From Alphaproteobacteria bacterium (GTDB taxonomy: Bacteria > Pseudomonadota > Alphaproteobacteria > CALKHQ01), in NCBI GenBank assembly GCA_041396705.1, contig JAWKYB010000025.1, positions 1 to 56,841 of the forward strand: a DNA stretch of 56,841 bases, written 5' to 3'. Under the pieces are notes generated by a model. The model searched no databases. It was not told the DNA's origin and was given only the letters and a program-made list of their open reading frames with translations. Every line of letters starts with the position of its first letter. The first letter of the stretch is position 1. Position numbers and translations under genes: made by a program. Positions 32,398 through 39,797 of the stretch are shown piece by piece.

Positions 32398-33452
32398 CAG
32401 CCCTCTCCCCCACCGAATTGCAGCTCGCCGCCGGGCAGCGCCGCGAAATAGGCATCGACATCAGCATCCGACACGCCCGCCAGGGCCGACGGCTGCCAGC
32501 GCGGCGCCTGGTCCTTATCGAGCAGCAGCGCCCGGATGCCCTCGTAGAAGTCGTGCCCGGCCATGAAATGCTGGCTCATGCGGAACTCCAGCCGCAGGCA
32601 GGCGTCGAGGTCCAGCCCGCGCGTCCGGCGCAGCTGCGCAAGCGTCACCTTGCAACTGGTCGGCGACATCGACCGGATCGTCGCCGCCGCCTTGGCGGCG
32701 AACGCGCCGCCGTCGCGGTCCAGCGCGTCCAGGATCGAGTCGACCGTCGTGCCGGCGAACGCTCCGGCAATCGTCTCCAGATGCGGGTCGAGCGCCGACT
32801 GCGGTGCCGGCGCGGCGTGGCCGGCGGCGACCGTGGCCGGGTCGTCGGGCGCCTGCGCCATCCCGTGCTTCAGCGCTTCCAGGCGTGCGGAAGGCACGTA
32901 GTGGGTGGCGAGACCCAGCGACAGCAGCTCGCCCGCGTGCAGCCGCCAGCCGGTCAGCGCCAGGAAGGCCGCCATCGCAGGCTCCAGCCGGTTGAGCACG
33001 TGGCTGGCGCCAACGTCGGGGAAGAACCCGATCGCCGTCTCCGGCATCGCCCAGACCGTCCGCTCGGTCGCCACCTGCATGCTGCCGTGTGCGGAAAGCC
33101 CGACGCCGCCGCCCATCGTGATTCCGTCGATCAGCGCGACATAGGGCTTGCCCAGGGTCGCGATCGATCGGTTGAGCCGGTACTCGTGCCAGAAAAACGC
33201 ACGGGTCAGCGTGCGGTCGGCGGCCCGGGTGGCCAGCGCCACTGCCCGCACGTCGCCGCCGGCACAGAAGGCCCGCTCGCCGGCGCCTTCAATCACGACG
33301 CAGCCCACCCCCGGGTCGCCGCGCCAGGCCTCCAGCCGCGGCCCGACCAGGTGGATCATGTCGAGCGTCAGCGCGTTCAGCGCGCGTTCGTTGCGCAGCG
33401 TGACGAGGCCGATGCCGCCGTCCCTGGCAAAGGCAACCGGTGTGTCTGTCAT
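32397..33452 (-). CDS. 3-hydroxyisobutyryl-CoA hydrolase (enoyl-CoA hydratase/isomerase family)
   Basis: A 351-residue crotonase-fold enzyme. AFCAGGDVRA and DGITMGGGVGLSAHGSMQVATE form the oxyanion hole, MPETAIGFFPDVGASHVLNRL holds the Glu and Asp characteristic of HIBYL-CoA hydrolases, and the C-terminal ECH_2 region has SMSPTSCKVTLAQLRR. It releases CoA from 3-hydroxyisobutyryl-CoA in valine breakdown. GAGGA before ATG 33452. mmsB is coupled downstream. Confidence 0.92.
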   Translation of the reverse strand: MTDTPVAFARDGGIGLVTLRNERALNALTLDMIHLVGPRLEAWRGDPGVGCVVIEGAGERAFCAGGDVRAVALATRAADRTLTRAFFWHEYRLNRSIATLGKPYVALIDGITMGGGVGLSAHGSMQVATERTVWAMPETAIGFFPDVGASHVLNRLEPAMAAFLALTGWRLHAGELLSLGLATHYVPSARLEALKHGMAQAPDDPATVAAGHAAPAPQSALDPHLETIAGAFAGTTVDSILDALDRDGGAFAAKAAATIRSMSPTSCKVTLAQLRRTRGLDLDACLRLEFRMSQHFMAGHDFYEGIRALLLDKDQAPRWQPSALAGVSDADVDAYFAALPGGELQFGGGEG

Positions 33453-33589
33453 CCGTCCTCTCTGCTCGCCGTCCCGGTCATTGCGGGCCGGGTATCGGCA
33501 GGATAGTGGGCGGCCGCCGCCGCGGCCAGCCGTCGCGACGGCAGCGATCCGGCGCTTGACGCTCGGAGGCAAAGCGACTAAAAGCCCGT

Positions 33590-33644
33590 CTGCGCCGATT
33601 TGAGCCACAGCTTGCGGGCGCGTGACAAATGCAGCTAAAGCGGG
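33590..33644 (+). ncRNA. SAM-II (SAM-alpha) riboswitch aptamer
   Basis: GCGCGTGACAAATGCAGCTA (33618-33637) followed by AAGCGGG is nearly identical to the conserved 3' half of the SAM-II aptamer of marine metX leaders as I recall it. The 5' half CTGCGCCGATTTGAGCC supplies the P1 strand (GCGCC pairing with GGCGC) and the loop that forms the pseudoknot. It is upstream of metY, the usual kind of target. On binding S-adenosylmethionine the RNA is expected to switch the gene off. Confidence 0.9.
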
Positions 33645-33671
33645 ATCGGATTCAGGGGCCTTGGCCCGATT

Positions 33672-33701
33672 CCGCCCAGCTTGGCTGCGGCGGTTTTTTT
33701 T
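33672..33701 (+). terminator. Intrinsic terminator in the metY leader
   Basis: CCGCC-CAGC pairs with GCTG-C-GGCGG (one bulged base) at 33672-33693 and is followed by eight T residues. It lies 28 bases after the SAM-II aptamer and about 170 bases before the metY start, so it can act as the expression platform. A competing pairing of GGATCGG (33643-33649 region) with CCGATTCC (33666-33673 region) overlaps its left arm. Confidence 0.8.
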
Positions 33702-33873
33702 ATGCCCGCGAGCTGTGCGAACGCGAGACTATCGCGCCGGTCCGATCCGCCGGCGGCCCACGGCGCAACGGATCCGCGGCAATGTGGGGGCCCAGTGCCG
33801 CGCCGACCACAGTCGATGCGTGCCCGGTTCGGGCCGGCCCTGCGATAACACGGGTTTGGGAGGCCTGAACGCC

Positions 33874-35168
33874 ATGTCCAATCGACCGCTCCACGCACAA
33901 ACGCTGGCGTTGCATGCCGGCCATCGCAGCGATCCCACCACCGGTGCCGTGGCGGTGCCGATCTACCAGACCACGTCGTACCAGTTCAAAGACACCGAGC
34001 ACGCCGCCAACCTGTTCGGGCTGAAGGAACTGGGCAACATCTACACCCGGATCATGAACCCGACCAACGCAGTGCTGGAGGAGCGGCTGGCCGCGATCGA
34101 GGGCGGCGTCGCGGCACTGGGCGTCAGCTCGGGCCAGTCGGCAAGCGCCATGGCAATCCAGAACATCGCGCGCACCGGCGACAACATCGTCAGCTCCACC
34201 GACCTGTACGGCGGGACCTGGAACCTGTTCGCCAACACCTTGAGCACCATGGGTATCGAATGCCGGTTCGTCGACCCGGCCGATCCGGAGGCATTCCGCC
34301 GGGCGACCGACGACAAGACCCGGGCCTATTACGGCGAATCGCTGCCCAACCCGAAGCTGCAGGTGTTCCCGATCGGCGAGGTCGCCGCCATCGGGCCGAA
34401 TTCGGCGTGCCTCTGATCGTCGACAACACCGCCGCGCCGATCATCTGCCGCCCGTTCGACCACGGCGCGGCCGTGGTGGTGCACTCGACCACCAAGTACA
34501 TCGGCGGGCACGGCACGTCGATCGGCGGCATCATCATCGACGGCGGCAACTTCGACTGGGAGGCGCATGCCGACCGGTTCCCGGGCCTGAACCAGCCGGA
34601 CCCGAGCTATCACGGTGCGGTCTGGACCCAGGCGGTCAAGCCGCTGGGGCCGATCGCCTATATCCTGAAGGCGCGGGTGACGTTGCAGCGCGACCTGGGC
34701 TACGCGATGAGCCCGTTCAACGCATTCCAGTTCATCCAGGGGGTCGAGACCCTGCCGCTGCGCATGCGCGAGCACTGCCGCAACGCGGCCGCGGTGGCCG
34801 ACTTCCTGAAAGGCCATCCGGCGGTCGCGAATGTGATCTACCCCGGCCTTTCCAGCGGCAAGTTCCGCGAGCGGGCCGACAAGTACCTGAAGGGCGGTTT
34901 CGGCGGACTGGTCGGCTGCGAGCTGAAGGGCGGCAAGGAGGCCGGGCGCAAGCTGATCGACAGCCTGCAGCTGTTCTATCACGTCGCCAACATCGGCGAC
35001 GCCCGCTCGTTGGCGATCCATCCCGCCAGCACCACCCATTCGCAACTGACCGGCGAGGAGCAGCTCGCGACCGGCGTGACCGACGGCTATGTCCGGCTGT
35101 CGGTCGGTATCGAGCACATCGACGACATCGTCGCCGACCTCAAGCAGGGCCTCGATTCGCTCGGTTGA
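33874..35168 (+). pseudogene. metY: O-acetylhomoserine sulfhydrylase, one-base frameshift
   Basis: A PLP enzyme of the Cys/Met metabolism family that makes homocysteine from O-acetylhomoserine and sulfide. The first part (LALHAGHRSDPTTGAVAVPIYQTTSYQF, then YTRIMNPTNAVLEERLAAIEGG) is in the frame of the ATG at 33874 up to about 34390. The rest (EFGVPLIVDNTAAPIICRP, then VHSTTKYIGGHGT with the PLP-binding Lys, then SIGIEHIDDIVADL-like end) is in another frame. The full span is one base short of 432 codons, the usual MetY length (about 430), so a single missing base near 34391-34398 explains it. GGGAGG precedes the ATG. It is under the SAM-II riboswitch. Sequence error is as likely as mutation. 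Confidence 0.88.
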
Positions 35169-35243
35169 TCGCATCGCCTGCGCGACGGCCGACCGTGCGA
35201 CCGGATGCCAAGGCCTACGCTGGTATGCACGGCACGGTCGATC

Positions 35244-35271
35244 TTGACAGAGGGTTCGGCTCGGATACGTT
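35244..35271 (+). promoter_or_regulatory. Sigma70-type promoter candidate
   Basis: A perfect TTGACA (35244-35249) is followed after 16 bases by TACGTT. Transcription would start near 35279 and run to the terminator at 35491-35525, without an evident gene between. Confidence 0.45.
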
Positions 35272-35278
35272 GAGAAGA

Positions 35279-35525
35279 CGAAGCATGCCCATTGACGACT
35301 GCCCCCCGGCGGTCGATATCTGAGTGGATTTGATGGCTTTGCCCCCGCGTCGGCACCGGGATGCCGACCGGCGGAGCAAGCGGATCGAAAGACTTGCCGG
35401 CCGAGTCCGGCTTCGGAATGCCCGGGATCGCGCCACCGACTGACTTGCGGGCACAGGTGGCGTCTCCTCCCCCTCGACCCCCCGGGCATGCGGCCTGGCG
35501 TTCCTTGCGAACGCCAGGCCGTTTT
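35279..35525 (+). ncRNA. Candidate structured small RNA of about 245 nt
   Basis: Between metY and the membrane-protein gene there is no convincing reading frame. The segment can be closed by GCATGCCC (about 35283-35290) pairing with GGGCATGC (about 35483-35490). Inside is a perfect hairpin GTCGGCA-CCGGGA-TGCCGAC (about 35349-35368) and a second, GCCGG-CCGAGT-CCGGC (about 35396-35411). It is bounded by a promoter-like TTGACA element and an intrinsic terminator. It does not show the signatures I know for 6S RNA, tmRNA, SRP RNA or RNase P RNA. It could also simply be the metY 3' untranslated region. Confidence 0.35.
35491..35525 (+). terminator. Intrinsic terminator
   Basis: A perfect 13-bp stem, CGGCCTGGCGTTC (35491-35503) pairing with 35509-35521, loop CTTGC, followed by TTTT. 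It ends either a small RNA or the metY transcript, and could also serve the opposite strand. Confidence 0.8.
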
Positions 35526-35557
35526 CGCATTCGGGCGGCGACGCCGAGCTCCGAAGT

Positions 35558-36415
35558 CTAGCCGACGGCCGTTCCCAACAGCGGAATGCCGGCGAGCGCC
35601 TGCATGAAAGTGGCCGCGACCACCGCCAGCCATATGGCCGCCGCGAGCGGCACCGCGCGACGCCCCGGCCATCCGGCACGGTCGGCCAGCAGGCCGACCA
35701 GCGGCAGACCCTGCATCATGTGGGTGGCGAAGAAATGGGCGACGCGCAGGTCGCCGCCGACGGTCGACCAGCCGACCACCGGCAGGCCGCCAGCATCGGA
35801 TGTCGCGCCGCCGACCCAGTGACCGCCGTGCGAACCCAGATAACCGGCCACGACCAGCGTCGCGGCCGCGCCGCCGATCAGCCCCAGCATCGCACCGAGC
35901 CGCAGGCCGTCGCCAAGTCCGGGGCCGGGCCTGCGCCATACCATCGCGCCGAGAATGCCGGCTGCAGCCACCAGGATCACCGCACCGATGCCCATCGCGG
36001 CATACATCGCCGATTCGAACGGCGTGTCGGCGTTGAAGTGGGAATGGCGCCCGCGCGCGGCCTGGGCGACGATGTAGACGATCTCCGCCATCGCCGCGCC
36101 GGCGCTGACCAGCGCGAGTGCGCCCAGCCAGCGGCTGCGCGCCGCCGCCGGCCGCAGCAGCGTCGACGCCCAGGCCAGGGTCGCAAGGTGCAGCGCGACC
36201 GAGAGCTGGAATTTCAGCGGCTTGATCCAGAGGTTGATGCCGTTGAGCGTGCGCGTCTCGACGGCCGCGGCCGCCAGAACCGGCAGGGCCGATACCAGGA
36301 CCAGGACCGCGGCCTGCAGCCAGATCCGCGCCGCCGGGACGTCCAGCATCGCGGAAAGCCAGCCGGCCGGGACCATGCGTGCGGCCGGGCTCGGGTTGTC
36401 GACCAGGGCACTCAT
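35558..36415 (-). CDS. Multi-pass membrane protein, function unknown
   Basis: A 285-residue protein with about seven hydrophobic segments. Between the first two is NGINLWIKPLKFQLSVALHLATLAW, a conserved-looking juxtamembrane signature; HFNADTPFESAMYAAMGIGA and VAHFFATHMMQGLPLVGLLADR carry His/Asp residues within membrane regions. I do not recognise an enzyme family. The gene overlaps the ABA4-like gene by ATGA and is cotranscribed with it, under the probable control of the divergent TetR protein. Confidence 0.65.
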   Translation of the reverse strand: MSALVDNPSPAARMVPAGWLSAMLDVPAARIWLQAAVLVLVSALPVLAAAAVETRTLNGINLWIKPLKFQLSVALHLATLAWASTLLRPAAARSRWLGALALVSAGAAMAEIVYIVAQAARGRHSHFNADTPFESAMYAAMGIGAVILVAAAGILGAMVWRRPGPGLGDGLRLGAMLGLIGGAAATLVVAGYLGSHGGHWVGGATSDAGGLPVVGWSTVGGDLRVAHFFATHMMQGLPLVGLLADRAGWPGRRAVPLAAAIWLAVVAATFMQALAGIPLLGTAVG

Positions 36416-36873
36416 GCCGGCGCCCCCGCCAACGGCGCCGTACGAGCCGCCGCCGCGCGCATCCGCCGCCATAGCGCGGCAAGGCAAAGATAGCTGGCCA
36501 GCCCGATCGGGCCGAACATGAAGGTAAGCGCGAGGATCGGTGCCTGGACCAGCCGCGAAAGGCCACGCCGGTCCGCGTCGCGGGCGATCCAGCCGCCGAC
36601 GAACAGATCGAAGGCGAGGTAGTGCACCCAGCCGGCCAGCAGCACCGGGTCGCTGGCCATCAGCGCCTTCACCGCCGCCAGCGAGCCGAAACCGCCATCG
36701 GCCTCGCCGAACCAGACCAGGATCAACACCGCGTAGCCCAGCGACAATGCCAGCGGAATGGCATAGCGCGGCACGGCATTCAGCAAACGCCAGCGGCGCG
36801 GTGCAACGATCAGCACCAGCCAGCCGGCCGCCGCCAACTGTCCGCCGATGCCGAACCAACTCTCCCAATCCAT
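36412..36873 (-). CDS. ABA4-like (DUF4281) membrane protein
   Basis: A 153-residue protein with four hydrophobic segments and the ABA4-like pattern: LLAGWVHYLAFDLFVGGWIARDA followed by RLVQAPILALTFMFGPIGLASYL. In plants ABA4 is needed for neoxanthin formation; bacterial homologues have no assigned role. GGGAGG before ATG 36873 fixes the start. The gene faces a tetR gene, and the 112 bases between them hold two TetR-like operator sites, so it is probably repressed by that regulator. Confidence 0.8.
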   Translation of the reverse strand: MDWESWFGIGGQLAAAGWLVLIVAPRRWRLLNAVPRYAIPLALSLGYAVLILVWFGEADGGFGSLAAVKALMASDPVLLAGWVHYLAFDLFVGGWIARDADRRGLSRLVQAPILALTFMFGPIGLASYLCLAALWRRMRAAAARTAPLAGAPA

Positions 36874-36885
36874 CGAGGCCTCCCA

Positions 36886-36939
36886 TATCTTGACAGCGTC
36901 AACATACCTTGCTGCCCAAATCTTTTCATTGTCAAGATA
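36886..36939. promoter_or_regulatory. TetR-type operator region
   Basis: At 36886-36906 TATCTTGAC, spacer AGC and GTCAACATA form a 9-bp dyad with one mismatch. At 36930-36939 TGTCAAGATA repeats the TATCTTGACA half-site inverted. The two lie in the divergent promoter region between the ABA4-like operon and tetR, the usual arrangement for a self-regulating TetR repressor. Confidence 0.65.
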
Positions 36940-36953
36940 CCTGGACTGAGCCA

Positions 36954-36969
36954 TGTGATCCGGATCACA
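36954..36969. promoter_or_regulatory. Crp-type palindrome
   Basis: TGTGATCCGGATCACA is a perfect 16-bp palindrome that contains the Crp consensus TGTGA-N6-TCACA. It sits 17 bases upstream of the tetR start. A regulator of the Crp/Fnr family could bind here; none is encoded in the window. Confidence 0.6.
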
Positions 36970-36985
36970 GGGCGGGAACGCGCGG

Positions 36986-37630
36986 ATGCACGAAAAGACA
37001 CGGCCCCCGGCCGGCGGGAGCGAGGCCGGCGCCGAGAAGGACACCTATCATCACGGAAACCTGCGCGAGGCGCTGTTGGCCGCGGCAACCGCCATCATCG
37101 ACGAGAAGGGCCTGGACGGCCTGTCGCTGCGGGCCTGCGCCGCGCGCGCCGGCGTTTCGCACGCCGCCCCGGCCCACCATTTCGCCAATCTGCGCGGCCT
37201 GCTGACCGCGCTCGGCACCATCGCATTCCGGCGCTTCCATGCCCGCATCGCGGCGGAACAGGCGCGTGCCGGCGGCACGGCGATCGAGCGGCTGCGCGCC
37301 GCCGCGCACGGCTATGTCGGTTTCGCGGTGAGCAATCCGGGGCTATTCCGGCTGATGTTCAGCGCGTCGCTGCTGGACTGGGAGGACGCGGAGCTGGGCG
37401 CTGCGGCCGGCGCCGCCTAGGCCCAGCTCGGCGACACGGTCAAGCCGTTCCAGCGCGACGACAGTGCCGCCGAGAGCGAGCGGCTGCGGCTGCTGGTCTG
37501 GTCGGTCGTCCACGGCTACGCCCATCTGCTGCTCGCCGGGCAGCTGCGCAAGCTGAACCCTTCGGCCGACGGCTTGAGCCACCTGCCGGACATCGCCGGC
37601 CTGCTGGCCGAAGCGACGCAGCCGGCCTAG
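36986..37630 (+). pseudogene. TetR-family regulator with an in-frame amber codon
   Basis: The N-terminal HTH is intact (YHHGNLREALLAAATAIIDEKG, then LRACAARAGVSHAAPAHHFANLRGLL), followed by the first effector-domain helices (PGLFRLMFSASLLDWED). A TAG at 37418-37420 stops translation at 144 residues. The same frame continues without other stops to TAG 37628-37630 and encodes a normal TetR C-terminus (LLVWSVVHGYAHLLLAGQL and later LPDIAGLLAEA). One C-to-T change (CAG to TAG) would explain it. The truncated protein keeps the DNA-binding part but loses the dimerisation helices. Error, true nonsense mutation and readthrough are all possible. Confidence 0.85.
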
Positions 37631-38223
37631 AGGGCCAGGCCTTCGACGAGAATGTCGTCGTCTTCCGCCCGGGCGCGCCGCCATGCGTGCGCCGGCGCGT
37701 CCGGCATCAGCCTGGCCGGGAAGGCCATCTCGTCGCCGCCGAGACGCATGAAGGTGAAGAAGAAGCCGACCCGGCCGGCATCGTCGAGCACCGGCAGGTC
37801 AAGGCACTGGCCGGTGGCATAGTCCATCCGTTCCCACGCCATCGGACCGCCGGAGAAGCCGATCACACGGTTGTCGGCCAGATGCTCGAAATAGGCGAGC
37901 GCGACCCGGTGGCCCGGGACATGGCCATAGATCTCGCTGAACAGACGTCCGGTGTTCTCGCTGCGCAGGTAGTTGACGATGTCGGTGCCGCACAGCCGGA
38001 AGCGCAGGTCGAACGGCGCGCGCTGGACCTCGTAGATGATCACCCGGCCGAGCCAGCTGCGGAAATCCAGCGCCGAAAAGTCGCGCTTGCGCGGCAGCCC
38101 GCCGGCGGGCGCCTTGGCACGCCAGATGGCCAGCGCCGAGCCGAACTGCTCGAAGTCGGCGGAATCGGTGGTCAACGCGTGGGCGGTATAGGCCCAGCCG
38201 TCCTGTGTGCCGACGGTCGCCAT
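37627..38223 (-). CDS. PAS_5-family (single PAS-like) protein
   Basis: A 198-residue cytosolic protein of the alphaproteobacterial PAS_5 type: LPRKRDFSALDFRSWLGRVIIYEV, RFRLCGTDIVNYLRSENTGRLFSEIY and a late VGFFFTFMRLGGDE. PAS_5 proteins are small sensory or binding modules without an attached output domain; ligand and partner are unknown. Its start abuts the stop of the preceding secreted-protein gene, so both are probably cotranscribed from the CtrA-like promoter. The stop overlaps the full-length tetR stop on the other strand. Confidence 0.8.
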   Translation of the reverse strand: MATVGTQDGWAYTAHALTTDSADFEQFGSALAIWRAKAPAGGLPRKRDFSALDFRSWLGRVIIYEVQRAPFDLRFRLCGTDIVNYLRSENTGRLFSEIYGHVPGHRVALAYFEHLADNRVIGFSGGPMAWERMDYATGQCLDLPVLDDAGRVGFFFTFMRLGGDEMAFPARLMPDAPAHAWRRARAEDDDILVEGLAL

Positions 38224-38577
38224 TCAGAAGTCGACCTCCGGCGCGATCCACTGCAGCTGCTCGTTCGACTGGTTGATGTCGACGTCCAGCGTCTGCCGAT
38301 CGATCGACAGCACATCGGGCAGCGCGTCGGAATAGTCCTCGATCGTCGCCGGCACCGGCTCGCCGCAATGCGGCCGCAGGATGCCGCAGTCCCAGCGCCA
38401 GCCCGCCGGCGTGCCGTCCATGGCGCTGGCCTGGGCGAAGCGGCATTCGCACGCCACGCCGGCCTGGCAGGACAGCTGACCGGCGGTCGCCTCGGTGCAT
38501 TGAAAGGTCTGCGCATGCGCGTGCGGCGGCACCGCCAGCGGCAGCAGCATGAGACAGGCGAGGATCGGACGTTGCAT
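38224..38577 (-). CDS. Small secreted Cys-rich protein
   Basis: A 117-residue protein with a signal peptide (MQRPILACLMLLPLAVPPHAHA). The mature part has six cysteines (FQCTEA, LSCQAGVACECRF, WDCGILRPHCG), likely paired as disulfides in the periplasm. No known domain. A CtrA-like site lies 50-64 bases upstream. The PAS_5 gene follows with no gap. Confidence 0.6.
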   Translation of the reverse strand: MQRPILACLMLLPLAVPPHAHAQTFQCTEATAGQLSCQAGVACECRFAQASAMDGTPAGWRWDCGILRPHCGEPVPATIEDYSDALPDVLSIDRQTLDVDINQSNEQLQWIAPEVDF

Positions 38578-38626
38578 CGGCAGGGGACTCGCGGGGCAGG
38601 TTCAAGCCGACCATGCCGTCCGGAAG

Positions 38627-38641
38627 TCAACGGATGGTTAA
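38627..38641 (-). promoter_or_regulatory. CtrA-like binding site
   Basis: On the minus strand this is TTAACCATCCGTTGA, matching TTAA-N7-TTAA with one mismatch and containing the TTAACCAT octamer. The octamer is part of a perfect 12-base palindrome ATGGTTAACCAT (38634-38645). It lies 50-64 bases upstream of the Cys-rich protein gene and about 70 bases upstream of hemH on the other strand. Confidence 0.5.
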
Positions 38642-38709
38642 CCATGCGCAATGCCGGGCGGTTGCCGGTTTGGGCTTGATTTCCGGCGACGTTGTCCGAT
38701 CCTGCCGGA

Positions 38710-39735
38710 ATGTCGCCCCTGCCCCCCGACCATCCGCCGGTAGCGACGCCGCGCATCGGCGTCCTGCTGGTCAACCTCAGCACGCCGGACGCCACCGACG
38801 TGCCCGCGGTGCGGCGTTACCTGCGCGAATTCCTCAGCGACCGGCGGGTCATCGAGGTCAACCCGCTGGTCTGGAAGGCGATCCTCAACCTGTTCATCCT
38901 GCCGTTCCGGCCGAAGAAGAGCGCGGAGGCCTATCGCCAGATCTGGGACGGCACGCGCAACGAATCGCCGCTGCGCACATTCACGCGCGCCCAGGCCGAG
39001 GCGCTCGACGCCCTGTTCGGCGCGGACCTGCCTTCGGTGAAGGTCGAATGGGCGATGCGTTATGGCAACCCGTCGATCGCCAGCCGCATCGACGTGCTGT
39101 TCGCCCAGGGCTGCACGCGCATCCTGCTGTTCCCGCTCTACCCGCAATACAGCGCCGCAACCACGGCGACGGTCTGCGACAAGGCGTTCGATGCGCTGAA
39201 GGCGATGCGCTGGCAGCCCGCACTGCGCACCGCACCGCCCTATCACGACGACCCGGGCTATATCGCCGCGCTCGCTGCCGGCCTGCGGACGCACCTGGCC
39301 ACGCTCGACTGGCAGCCGGAGGTGATCCTGGCCTCGTTCCACGGGCTGCCGAAGGACTATTTCGAGAAGGGCGACCCCTATCACTGCCATTGCGCGAAGA
39401 CCGCGCGGCTGCTGCGCGAGGCGATGGGCCTGGACGACCGGGCGCTGCAGACGACCTTCCAGTCCCGCTTCGGGCCGCGCGAATGGCTGCAGCCCTATAC
39501 CGACGTCACGCTCGCCGAGCTCGCCCGGGCCGGCGTGCGCCGGGTCGCGGTGATCACGCCCGGATTCGCCGCCGACTGCGTTGAAACGCTGGAGGAGATC
39601 GCCATCCGCGGCCGCGAGACATTCACCGAAGCCGGCGGCACCCACTATGCCGCGGTGCCCTGCCTCAACGCCGACGACGCCCACGTCGCCGCGCTGGCTG
39701 GCCTGATCCGGCGCGAACTCGGCGGCTGGATCTGA
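38710..39735 (+). CDS. hemH: Ferrochelatase
   Basis: A 341-residue enzyme that inserts Fe(II) into protoporphyrin IX at the end of haem synthesis, at the cytoplasmic membrane surface. Signatures: VLLVNLSTPD at the N-terminus, YGNPSI, LFPLYPQYSAATTATV, the catalytic-His strand ILASFHGLPKDYFEKGDPY and VITPGFAADCVETLEEI with the second conserved acidic site. ATG at 38710 is chosen; a TTG at 38692 would add six residues. No clear ribosome-binding site is visible. Confidence 0.96.
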   Translation: MSPLPPDHPPVATPRIGVLLVNLSTPDATDVPAVRRYLREFLSDRRVIEVNPLVWKAILNLFILPFRPKKSAEAYRQIWDGTRNESPLRTFTRAQAEALDALFGADLPSVKVEWAMRYGNPSIASRIDVLFAQGCTRILLFPLYPQYSAATTATVCDKAFDALKAMRWQPALRTAPPYHDDPGYIAALAAGLRTHLATLDWQPEVILASFHGLPKDYFEKGDPYHCHCAKTARLLREAMGLDDRALQTTFQSRFGPREWLQPYTDVTLAELARAGVRRVAVITPGFAADCVETLEEIAIRGRETFTEAGGTHYAAVPCLNADDAHVAALAGLIRRELGGWI

Positions 39736-39797
39736 ACCTCCTGTCAACGCAACCGGTGTATGCTGCCGGCACCGAATGACGGACAGGGACAGGGCCG

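Noticed and set aside
35279..35525. 6S RNA, two-piece tmRNA or SRP RNA identity for the candidate small RNA
   Set aside because: No tag-coding segment, no SRP GGAAG/GCAGCC tetraloop-helix signature and no 6S central bubble with its usual neighbour gene.
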